The position numbers and the translations under genes were made by a program. From Rhodosporidiobolus odoratus (lineage: Eukaryota; Basidiomycota; Microbotryomycetes; Sporidiobolales; Sporidiobolaceae): a stretch of DNA of 64,000 nt. Below the pieces are notes generated by a model. That model ran no database searches. It saw nothing but the letters and a program-made list of their open reading frames with translations, and had not been told where the DNA came from. Within the stretch, counting starts at the first letter, position 1; each line of letters starts with the position of its first letter. The stretch covers positions 868,001 to 932,000 of the forward strand of contig JAOANU010000008.1 in assembly GCA_034387635.1 (NCBI GenBank), in the 5' to 3' direction. Shown one piece after another: positions 9,320 through 19,513 of this stretch.

Positions 9320-11913
9320 ATGGGACCCTACGACTCTTACCCTCCACCGTCCTTTGATCCTCAACATCCCTGGGGTTACTCTCTCCCCGTCAGTCTTCCT
9401 TCGTTTCTCCCTACTCTGGACCACTGAATACACTGCCTGGCCTGCTACTGACATACTCGTTCCCAGCAGCCACCCCCTCAGCAATCCTACACCCCTTACC
9501 CTGTCCCTCCCAACCTCCCTCCCGCTCCTGCTTCAACATCAACCCCGTCCACTTCCGATCAAACTCCCACCTCGCACCCCGCACCACACCACCAGAACCC
9601 GGCTGGATCCGTATGGCCAACCTGGGACCAGCCCAACCTAACAGGAGGACCAGAGACTCAAGGCCCTAGCGATTCCTCGGCAGCCTCTTCTGCCGCCGGC
9701 ACTTTCGGTCTTCAGCTTCCGCCTGGCTTGAGCGACTTGCACAGTCAGCAAAGCGGTCATGGCGCTGCAGGGAACGGTATGGCAGGAGGGGGAGGAGTCG
9801 AGGAAGGCAGGAGAACTAGCGCGAGCGGACTCCCGGGTCAAGGAGGACAAGGGAGGGCGAATGGTGCAGGAGGCGGTGCTTCCCCTTCCTCGATCCAAGT
9901 GCAGCAGCAGCAGCACCAACACGAAGATCGCAAACCCAAAGTCGAACACGATGGGTCTCCCATTCCCGCTGCCGCCGGCATTGGGATGCAACCTCAGCTC
10001 TCGAATGGCTCGTCGGCGGCGCAGGTTCAGCATGACCTCTACCAACGCCTCTTGCAGCAGCAACAGCAGCAGCATGCCCGTCTGCCGCACTTCTCGCACC
10101 TTCCACAGCAACCTTACTACCCTTCCTCCTCGCTTTCCCCTCTGGCCGGTTCCTTGGCCGCGGCGACGGCTGCGTATGGCATGCCTCTCGCTTCGCCTTA
10201 TGGGTCGCAGCAGACTGGCAATCTCGGAGGACAAGGTGGGGAGAACGAAGGAGAAGTGAACGAGTCTGCTGCGAACGGAGGTTACCAGCCTCAGAACCCG
10301 TACATCCCGCTTCACCCTTCTGGCTCGCCTTCCGCCGGCTCTTCCGCAGCCGTCCCTGGCTCCTCCAACTCGTACCCCTCGTATCCCACCTCCCTTCCTC
10401 CCCTCGGTTCCTACCTCCCCCACCCTCACCAGCACCCTCAACACCCTCAAGGCATCCCCGTCATCCCTTACGAGCCCGCCGCCGGCGAGGCCGAGAACAC
10501 TCGCAAACGCGGACGTTCCCGTTCTCGCAAAGGCGACGGCTCGTTGGCCGACTCGGAGACGGCAGGCGATACCGCCGCGGCTGGATTCGTCGCGCCTCGT
10601 CCTCCTCCAGGCAGCGAGCCCGTCTCGAGGGCCGGCAGTGTCGAGTCTTTCTCCGCTACTACGTCGGGCGCTGTCTCCGCCAACGCCACTGCCAGTACCA
10701 GCGCGACTCTCCTCGATGCCAGCGGTCTTCCCCTAGGTCTCACCGTCGCAGGAGGCATCAACATCCCCGACGGACTCACCTCCGCCTCCGCCTCGGGTAG
10801 CAATCTCAACTCAGGCCAAGTCTCGCGCTCGGCATCGCACTCTCGCTCGGCTTCTTCCGCAGCTGGAGAAGGTGACGGAACGCCCGATCCCTCTCTCGCA
10901 TTCCTTAACGACCCTTCCACCTCCGCCGCACTCAGCGGCGATGTCACCAACAACGGAGGACCCGCCCCCGCTCCCGGTTTCGCCCCCCCACGCGCACGTC
11001 GTCAAACCGAAATCCCAGCCGTAGAAGACGATCCTTCGATTCGTCCTTATGGATGCAATTATTGTAGTTTGGATTTGGCAGCTATGGCGCAGGGGATTAC
11101 TCCTCCAGCTCCGGTTCCGGCCGGTCCGTATGCGTGGAGGACGATTAAGGAGTTGAGGGAACATTGGGGTGGATGTCATAAGGAACGGGGGAAGGAGGAG
11201 GGGAGCGAGGAACCGGTTGTGGAGGGAGTTGAGGGGAGCACGACGGCAGGAGGAGGAGGGGGAGGGGGACAGAGGGAAGGTCTGGGGGAGATGCCGTTTA
11301 GGTGTGCGTTGGATCCGTGTGGGAAGACTTTCAGTGCGTTTCTGCTTTTTGTCATGGCTTGCTTTGCAGTCGCTGACTGGTTCTTCTTTGTTTTCTATTA
11401 CCGTCCGCTCCTGCCCCATTTTCCGTCGCATCATCTCTTCCGCGCGCCACCTTCCTCCGCCGCTTTCAATCACAGAATCCCTTGCCGGTCTCCGCTTCCA
11501 CTTCCAAAACGCCTCGGCCAACGGTCACTTCTTCGTCTCGCTTGAAGTGGATCAGAGCACGGGAGAAGAACGACCGACTAAGAAGTTCAAGTCGGAGGTT
11601 AAACCGTCTGGGAGGGAGATGCAGTGTCCTATTGGGAGGTGTCCTAAGAAGTTTAAGCAGAGTGCTGGTGCGTTTAGCTATCTTTCTCTTTTCTCCTCTT
11701 GCCCCACTTCTTTCGCTTCGCAATCGCTGACTCGGTGATGGGGTGGAATGGGATGGAACGATGATTGCAGGTCTCGCCTATCACCTCTCGCACACACCTA
11801 ATCATCCTATCACCCTCTCGCTGTTGTCGACTTTCGAACCGACCCTCCAGAGCAAGACCAAGTGGTGGTTTGGAAGGTTGGGCAAAGAGTGGGCTCCGGA
11901 GGAGGGGCAATGA
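9320..11913 (+). CDS. C2H2 zinc-finger protein, probable transcription factor
   Basis: Four exons: 9320-9388, 9467-11333, 11476-11667 and 11771-11913, 756 aa in frame throughout. It starts MGPYDSYPPPSFDPQHPWGY. A long low-complexity region rich in Gln, Ser, Pro, Ala and Gly follows (for example LLQQQQQQHARLP, HPHQHPQHP). A basic RKRGRSRSRK patch lies near residue 380. The C-terminus holds zinc-finger-like segments. One is a YGCNYCSLDL...HWGGCH unit; two more have a C-x4-C spacing (FRCALDPCGKTF with later FHF; MQCPIGRCPKKFKQSAGLAYHLSH). Introns split the fingers. This architecture fits a fungal regulator with a disordered activation-type N-terminus. Target genes cannot be read from the sequence, and the first finger is unusual in spacing. 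Confidence 0.78.
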
Positions 11914-14182
11914 GGGGAGACACAGCCACGCCATCTTATTTCTTCCCATCCATCATCGTCTTGATCGTTTTCCATCATCGCAAACCTCGCATTCAACCAA
12001 GAACAAAAGTCCGACAGAAGACCAGTACCCCCTCCCGTGTATCTTTGTGCCGCGTCGTCTCTTCCACTCGTTCGCCCCCTACATTACCCCTATCAACTAC
12101 ATCCTTCCTTCTGCTCTCCCTCATCGTCCCCGCCAATTTGGCCAAGTTGACGACGTCGCGCGCTCTTTCTTTCTTGCCCGCCCTTGTATATCTTGTCCCT
12201 TTCTTCCTCTTTGCAAACTCGTTTTTTTCTTGTCCTCTCTACTCTAATCGTTTACCACTAGTCTCTACCCTTTCTCTCTCTCGCTCGTCCGCTCGAATGC
12301 GGCGATGTACCACTCAACTCAACTGGGCTCGACGGAAGGAGAAGGAGCAGCGGGAGGTTCAACGCTTGGGGGAAAGGGGCAAGGGGGAAGGGAAGGACCG
12401 GATCAGCTTAAGCTTGTGGTAGGCGATTGCGGGGAGGGATGGAGCAGAAGAAGAAGGAGTAAAAACGCACGCATGAAAACCTTTCTCTCTCTCTCTCCCT
12501 CGCGCGCCTCATTTTCCTGCATTGCCTACCTTCCCTACAGCTGGTCGTCAATCTCGTCTTCAGCCTCCTATTGCGTGCCGTGGTGCTGGACTGCTGAGAA
12601 TGTTCGGTTCGGCATTTGCCCGAAAGGGTGACAGGCGGGGACGAGGAAGAGGTGCCGTTGCCGCTGTATACTAGGGATGATTAGTCTGCCTTCAGTTGGG
12701 GGTCCTGGGACCTGTATGCTGTTTGCCTTGGGCATTCAGTATGGCTTGTAGGTCATACGTTAGTCATTACACGTCATTGCTGAGTATGTCTACTATCTAT
12801 GCCATGCAGAGACTAGCCTGGAGGGAATGTATCGAGACGGGACGGAGACAACATATCAGGAAAGCATGGATGCCGCGGAGAGCTGTAAGAAAGGGAGAGA
12901 ACCGGTGCAAAAAAGAAGGCAAGAAGAGGACGGCCTGCTTGTCGCGATCCCTCCCCCTCATTAGCCCCCTCATGAGCTATATAGCTGTGGTCTGTACCTT
13001 ACACCAGAGGCTATTCCAGATGCTTGCGGGCCTCTGAGCAATGAGAACGCTGTCTTGAGGATCAGGAGTGATGGCAGGACAGAGTCGCAAGGAAGAAAAG
13101 GTCGAGAAAAGGTCGTCAAGACAGCTCGCGGACGAGCACCTGCTTCCCCCCAGGGCACAGAAGGACAGACTATACCTTGAGAGCTCGCCGCGTGCATACA
13201 GTGTGAGCTTCACGCGTGAGAGCCGGCAAAGCGAAGGAAAAATCGCTTTGACGGCATACGATACAAGCGCGAACGACGTCTGCAGAATCGCTCGGGGCAC
13301 TCTAAAGGCGTGAGCAAAAGCTATGGAAGCTCAAAGTACAGATCTGCTGGAGTGTGGTCATGGTGGAGGAAGATCCGCCAGATTCTCATCTTTTTCCACC
13401 TCGTATGCTGTTCGATCTCGTCGTTGACCCTCGATAATAGACTCAGCATAATCGCACGTTCTCTCAACATGTTGTCAGCACACCTCCCTATCGCCGACGG
13501 CCTAGAATCTGTCCCGGTCGCCCTCCATCACCGATCCGACATCTCATCGGCAACTACGACTCCCGACTCGCGCGCTGCGGGCTACGCAAGCGTCCGACGT
13601 ACCGATTGCAGCTACGATGCTGGGGCAGTGTACGGCAACGTCGCTTGAAGGTGCAAGTCGCCACTAGCTCTCCCCGCGATCATGTTAGCAGCAGTGCAAG
13701 CCAACTGGCCAGGTGTGGAGCGCCTGCTCGCGCAGAGTCGTGTGGTGCGCAGAGGGAATCGACCCGTCTCTTCGTGGGAAGCCCGCTTCTCCACTCCACC
13801 CTCTTCTGTGACTCTTCTGGTTCCTTCTCCTCGTCCCATCTGGCGTCTTTCGCTCCTTTCCCTCCTCTCACAGTCCGCGGAGCTTCCCATCTATCGGCCT
13901 CGTGGTCCTTGCTACCCCTCGCCAATTTGCCTTTTTCCACATCCTTCACACCGACCTGCGCACCTCATAGGTGACCCTTCGCACGTTCTTGATAGGCGGC
14001 TCTTTGCACGTTCTCCTCATCTAGCTTACTTCAAGACAAACATTTGCACCGCAATTTGTCCCCTAACGACAGCGGTACCAAGACCTTCGGCCGAAACAAG
14101 CGGCCTGTCCTCAACGGAGATTGACTCCCTCGGTCGCGCTTTCACCTCTTTTCTCTCTGCCTTTCTCTCGCCCATCGAACCC
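11914..14182. other. 2.3-kb stretch without a convincing gene
   Basis: The first 300-400 bp is pyrimidine-rich and fits a 3' untranslated region of the zinc-finger gene. Short plus-strand frames at 12305-12631 and 13310-13648 have no recognisable domain or splice pattern. From about 13780 the plus strand is CT-rich, as is common upstream of genes here, and leads into X copy B. Confidence 0.4.
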
Positions 14183-14868
14183 ATGTCAGGCCCTAGCCAG
14201 AGACCTAGAACGGATTCTGAGAATCATCGACTGGCGGCCCGCGACGAGTACAACCGGCGATACCACCCTGGGTACTCTTTTCCCTCTTCTCATCTCTGCC
14301 CCTACTGCGTGACCAACTGACCGTTCCCCTTTCTCCTTTCGTCAGTGCCGGTAGAGTCTCCCATACTGCCGCCGTCCCATCCCGATTCGCTCTCGAACAC
14401 CAGCTCGAACTTCACGCCGAGCGCGAAAAGCGGGTCCAGCAAGAAGAGCAGGAGCAGCGGCGGAAAAAGCAGGAGCAAATGTGGGAAGAGGAAGCGCAGT
14501 ACTGGAGAGAGCATCCACAGGAGCTGGAGGAGCACAAGGCGGAGCGGCAGCGGAAAGAGAAGAAAGCCTTCGACGAAATGTGGGCCAGCCTTACGGGGGA
14601 TGAGCACGAGGCCGGGCATAGGAAGGAAGAGGTGCGTGTCTCCTCGTCTCTCGACCATATCTTGCCACAACCGATTCGCCTGTCTGCTCCCAACAGCGTG
14701 CATTAGCCAAGGTACGTTTTAAGTTCAGGTCTTGTGTTTGCGCTGGTCTGACCTTGCTTGTAACTACTTCAGCGATTGGATCGGTTCTCTCAAGCTGAAC
14801 GTTACGGCAGTGGACGACGAGCACAAATATACGGAGGACTTCCCACGACGGCAGCTCGAGGCTGGTAG
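14183..14868 (+). CDS. X gene, copy B: small charged coiled-coil-like protein
   Basis: Four exons: 14183-14271, 14346-14631, 14697-14711 and 14773-14868, predicted 161 aa. It starts MSGPSQRPRTDSENHR. The large second exon encodes a highly charged helical run (LHAEREKRVQQEEQEQRRKK, then EEHKAERQRKEKKAFDEMW). A 15-nt micro-exon encodes RALAK. The last exon gives RLDRFSQAERYGSGRRAQIY and ends AARGW-stop. No signal peptide or membrane segment is seen, so it is probably intracellular. It stands 504 bp upstream of Y copy B on the same strand, the same arrangement as in copies A and C. Function is unknown; the family is recognised only by comparing the three copies in this window. Confidence 0.65.
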
Positions 14869-15218
14869 AAAAGGGAACGAGAGCAAGCACTCCGACGATG
14901 GGCCCCAATCGCCACATTCTCTCCGTTCTTATCAAAGTACACTCTTCCTTGACATGGACACAGCTCAAACAGATCTCCTGCGCCCCAATCGCTCGAGCTT
15001 CGATGCACTGCTTGTATTTTCACCTTGGCACTCCTACTTCGCCTCGTCTATGCTTCAATCGCCTTTCCCGCCTGAGGTGTTTCAGCCAACGCTTCTTTGT
15101 GCTCAAGTCATCTACTAATGTTTCGCTTCTACGATCTCGATCACTCCACCCCGTTGCAGGACCACCTCGGGCCGAACCCAGATTTGCTTTCCGTCTGCTG
15201 GCGAAATTCACGCTGCGA

Positions 15219-15232
15219 TGTTTGACCAAACA
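15219..15232. promoter_or_regulatory. 14-bp palindrome upstream of Y copy B
   Basis: TGTTTGACCAAACA, one mismatch from the perfect palindrome of copy C, lies 141 bp upstream of the ATG at 15373. It sits inside a conserved block (about 15157-15256) shared with copies A and C. A regulator site is inferred from position and conservation. Confidence 0.6.
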
Positions 15233-15372
15233 CTCTACCTCGAGAAGGCTGTAAGCGCTGCACCCGAAGAGCTCCACTCTCTCCTCTCCACTCAACTTCC
15301 TTTGGTATCAGCTTCTCCCTCGCTCTCCTTCACCCCTTCACAACAACCTCGGACCCCGACACCTACGGCAAC

Positions 15373-17040
15373 ATGCGCTTCTCCATCCTCACCGCTCTTA
15401 CCCTTGCCGGTGCTAGTCTTTCCGCCCTCCCTGCCCTCGCTGAGCCTGCTGCGCGTCTCAATCCGTTTCTTCCGCCATGTTACATCAATACTGACTTTTT
15501 CGCGGCCTCTCCACAGCAACCTCGCCCCACCGGCATCTCCCTTCTAGAGGATCTCCCGGTTCTGAAAGTCGTTCGGCCGCTCGTCAAGCCCGGTAAACAG
15601 GAAAAGACGCAGCCCAAGCAGCAGGGAAAGACCAAGGCGAAGTCGGGCAAGGTACATCTCTTTCCTCTTTGCCGTCGAGTGATGCTAGCGTGGCTGACTG
15701 ACGGCACACTGTTCACAGAGCTACAAGACCAAGTCCAGCAACATTCAGAAGGTGAGTCTGCCTTTCCTTCTTCTCGCTTTGCTCTACCGAGTGCTGATCC
15801 CTCCGTAACGACCACAGGACGAGAGGAAGACTAAGAAGGCCACGGCCGACGATGAGAGGCATTCGAACAAGGCGGTTCCGGCCCTCGTGCTGGGAAAGGT
15901 TCGTTCTACACCTTCTTTCCTTCTTTCTTCACCTCCGTTCCCCGTCTGATGCAGCCCTCTGTTGCACACTCTCTCAGCGTGCCGCCAAGGCTGACAAGAA
16001 GAATGGTGCTGCCAAGTCCGAAGAGCACGAGGTAAAGAAGGTGCGCATTTCGCTTTCTTCCCTCGCCCCTCTATCCGATCGCCCGCTGACTCGGGACGAT
16101 CGCTCACAGGACGAGAAGAAGACCAAGGGTGAAACCAAGAAGGTCGAAAAGGTCAGCCCTTCGCCCAGTGTCCTTCCAGCTGCCATCATACTTACCTGCT
16201 CGACATCGACCTTTGCAGGAGGAGAAGAAGGAGACCAAAGCTGCCCCGCCGGTTGACAAGAAGAAGGTTCCCGCCGTCGCTCTTGGCAAGGTCCGTCTTT
16301 CTCGCCTCGTCTTTATCCCATGCTCCTTATTGACTGACCTGACTTCCCGCAGCGCGCGAAGGAACAGAAGAAGGGCGGTGCGACGAAGTCTGAAGAGCGC
16401 GAGGTGAAGAAGGTGAGGCTGCCCCTGCTCGTCCACTCGGCTTCACAGTATCTGACTGTGAGTTGGTGACTCTGCAGGACGAGAAGATGGCGAATCGCGA
16501 GACCAAAGGCGAGACCAAGGCGGTTCAGAAGGTGCGAGCGAAGCTCGTCACTATCCATTGTCACAAACGCCTTCCATTGACGGTTTCTCTTCTTCCTGAA
16601 TTGTGTAGGATGAGAAGAAGACTCAGGCCGGCGCCAAGAAGGAGACCAAAGAGGTCGAGAAGGTGCGGATCTTTTCTTCATGACCGTTACCTTCCCTACT
16701 GTCGAGGATGCTCTGACGCCTTCTGATCGTACCATCTGCAGGACGAGAAGAAGGAGATGAAGGCTGCTCCTGCTGCCGCCCACAAGGCCAAGGTCCCGGA
16801 CGTCGCTCTCGGAAAGGTCCGCTTCTCTCCTTCATTGTGCCTTTTCCCGACTTCAATGCTAACCCGCGTGTTTTGTTATCTTAGCGCGCTTCTCCCACTC
16901 CTCTCCTCGCTGCTGGCCCCATCAAAGTCGCCAACCCCTTGGCCATTCTTGCCTCCAAGGCCAAGGCGGGCAAGAAGGACAACAAGAACCCGAACAAGAC
17001 CAAGAGCCGCAAGAACAAGGGCGGCAACAGGCTCGCTTGA
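15373..17040 (+). CDS. Y gene, copy B: secreted Lys/Glu-rich protein of many tiny exons
   Basis: Twelve exons, all joined in phase 0: 15373-15450, 15517-15651, 15719-15751, 15818-15898, 15978-16040, 16110-16151, 16219-16290, 16353-16412, 16478-16531, 16609-16662, 16742-16816 and 16885-17040; about 300 aa. Exon 1 is a signal peptide (MRFSILTALTLAGASLSALP). Exon 2 starts QPRPTGISLLEDLPVLK. Later exons nearly all begin DEKK or EEKK, or RA, and end in Lys. Three junctions create LGK-RA. The C-terminus is KSRKNKGGNRLA. The product is extremely Lys/Glu-rich, hydrophilic and presumably disordered after export. Intron 1 starts with GC where A and C have GT. It is 66 nt, has no stop and is in frame, so retention would simply add 22 residues. 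Function unknown; Kex2-like processing at Lys-Arg is an inference. Confidence 0.82.
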
Positions 17041-18473
17041 GCAGACATAGGCTTTTCTCCTGCTCCCTTCTCGTCTGACTCTGGTCGTACAGTTAGCTTT
17101 GTTTCGACTTTCTTTCCGGTCCCCTTTTCACTCTGCAATTAGGATGATGTTCCCCGCGTCTCGATGCATCTCGCTGCCACCTGCCTGTCGGCTGGGAGCA
17201 CAATACCGAAAGGATACTGGGAAAGCAGTGGCTTATGGAGAGACTGAGGATTTCACGTAACCTGAAAAGAGGCGGTCACTAGGATGCGGCTTCTGCCTTC
17301 CCTTCGCAACTGATACAGCTCCTACACCGCAATCCTACACAAAGGTTTGTACCTTCGCTAGTCCCTGCCACGTCCTTTTCTCAGACAGCGTCGCCCTGTT
17401 CCGCTCGAAACATTTGCAAAGGAGATGGCGCGCGAAAAGGGTGCACAGGTTTTAGCGATTGATCTGGTGAACCGCCCTGAGCCTCAGGCTAGACCAGGAG
17501 GAGCCCTGTAACTCTCTAGCCACGGCCTGGTGCAGGTTACGGACCCGACTTTGCTCTTGCTCATGTTCATCTTCTTTCTCATCTAACACGCTCGATCTCG
17601 TCGTACACCCGCAAACACGACTCGGACGACCTAAAACACTCGCTTTGTACCGGCACAGCACGTCCTATCCTCACCCACAGCGCCGTTGGCGATGCCGGCT
17701 CCCTCCTCCGACTCCCTTGGCCACCGTTGAGTCACTCGCGCGAGGCCCCACACCGACTTGCCTCTGCCACTGTACGACACCGATTTCGACGTCTAGCGGA
17801 TTGGGCTAGGGGGGGCTGGGTCTAGCTGGCGAGGTTGCATCGGTCGGAAGGTGGCCTCGTCCGTTTGGATGGATGTACTCGACAACTCCGCCGAAGGACC
17901 GCAGACCAGCGTACCCTCCAGCGGGAGCATCGCCTACTCGGCTGACCGGAGCTGCTGGTAGCGAGATGGAGCATTGGAAGCATAGGCGGAGAAGATTCCC
18001 CTATGGCTGGGTCATTTGGCCTCATGCCGGACTCCGCTCGACGGGGTCCTGCATAGCCTCGTCGATCTCCGTCGTGATCATCCTCATCCTCTGCTGGACC
18101 TCCGTGACAATCCCGTGGAACATCCGACTCCGTTTCCCCCTTGCTTCACCAGTTTGCTTGCTGGCTTTGGCGTTGTCTCCTTGTCCTCCCGTCAACTCAC
18201 TTGTTCCGCCCAGCGTACTCGACTCGCTTCCGCTTCGTCCGACAACCCTGCGCACCTCGCTTCTACCGCCTGCAAATTCCGCCTTCTCTTCGACCCTGCG
18301 ATTTGCCAGCCCAATTTGGCGTGCAACGCCTCTCTTCATCGCACTCGCCAGACTTTCAAGGTGCGCGGTTCTCGTCCCGTCGACAGTGCAGAAGCCGTGC
18401 CAGGTGCTGACTGACAACACAGACTACATCTTCCACCGCGACCACAGTCTCCCCTTTGACGTACCGTTCTGTC
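17041..18473. other. 1.4-kb spacer between modules B and C, no clear gene
   Basis: The first 100 bp is the copy B 3' flank. The rest holds overlapping short frames on both strands (for example around 17873-18470) without domains or a consistent splice pattern. The part from about 18140 is pyrimidine-rich on the plus strand, as upstream of X copy B. Confidence 0.4.
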
Positions 18474-19354
18474 ATGTCGAACCCGCACTACAAGAAGCCA
18501 TTGTCCAACCGTCATCAAGCACTACTGAACCCACAAGAACAGCATACGGACGGGCGGCCTCCTGGCGAGTCTGCGTATGTTGTCTCCGCTTTGTCCCTTC
18601 TGTCTCAACTGCTTTTCTTTCTCGACCGAAACTTACCGGTATGCGTCCTTACTCGTTCACACAGGCCATCTCGTCAGCCCCAAATGCCAAGGAAGAAGTC
18701 TACGCTGAACTCAGCTCAGACGCCGGATCAGGCCTGCGATGAAGAACTGGCGAAGGAGATGGACAAATTTAACATGGTTCGTGCTGTTCTGGGCGAGTCT
18801 GTCAAGCTCAAAATCTCTGACTCGCTTTTCTTGCAACAGGGAACTTTGGGAAAGGTGCGATTTCATGATCCGAAGCGTCATCGTGTTCACCGCTCACTAT
18901 TCCCATGCGATCTTCTTTTCAGCATTTGGGCGGTCTTTCTCATGCCGAGCTCTACGGTAGCGGGAGGATGGCTCAGCTATACGGACGACTGCCCAAAAAC
19001 GGCAGCGCGAGGTTGGTAGAGAGGAGGAGACAAGAGCAAGCGCTGGCGCTCGGGAACAAGCAGCCGCAGTTCTTCCAGTCTTTCGCCCTTACCCGGTATC
19101 TTCTGAATAAGACAGATCTTGTACAAGGCGCTGGCGTTTCGCGAGCTACAGCTTCGCTCCAGCGCTTGCCATTCCTTTGCCCTAGCCCCGTCTCCTCTCC
19201 CTCCGACGCTTTTCAAGCCTATCTCCGGACAACACGAAGATTTAGCCGACGACCTGCTCAGGTACCGCTTCCACTATGTCGATCGCTCCGACCCCGTCGC
19301 AGGACTGCCTCGGCCCGAATCTGGATTTGCTTTCCGACTGCCGGCGGAATTTGA
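18474..19354 (+). CDS. X gene, copy C: charged protein with extended C-terminus
   Basis: Four exons: 18474-18574, 18665-18776, 18840-18854 and 18923-19354, predicted 219 aa. It starts MSNPHYKKPLSNRHQALLNP. The 15-nt micro-exon encodes GTLGK where A and B have RALAK. The last exon begins HLGGLSHAELYGSGRMAQLY, clearly related to copy B. One extra base after LPK, relative to B, removes the early stop, so the frame runs on for about 110 residues through sequence that is intergenic in B. It includes the Y-promoter block with the palindrome. The extension may be a non-functional read-through, or the gene may have a further intron. Same strand and order as its Y partner. Confidence 0.55.
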
Positions 19355-19355
19355 G

Positions 19356-19369
19356 TGTTTGGCCAAACA
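19356..19369. promoter_or_regulatory. Perfect 14-bp palindrome upstream of Y copy C
   Basis: TGTTTGGCCAAACA is its own reverse complement and lies 145 bp upstream of the ATG at 19514. It immediately follows the copy C X stop codon. The block from about 19299 to 19395 is conserved with copies A and B. Confidence 0.65.
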
Positions 19370-19513
19370 ATCTACCTCGAAGACCGCTGAAAGAGCTGCA
19401 CTCGGAGTGCTCTACTCTTTCTCCTTCACTCACCACTCTCTGCTCTCTGCTCTTTGCTTCTCCCTCGCTTTCCTCCACCTCTTCAACAACTCGACCTCGA
19501 CACCAACAACGTT

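Noticed and set aside
9638..10450. Long minus-strand ORF opposite the zinc-finger gene
   Set aside because: Antisense shadow of a GC-rich coding exon; no domain and biased composition.
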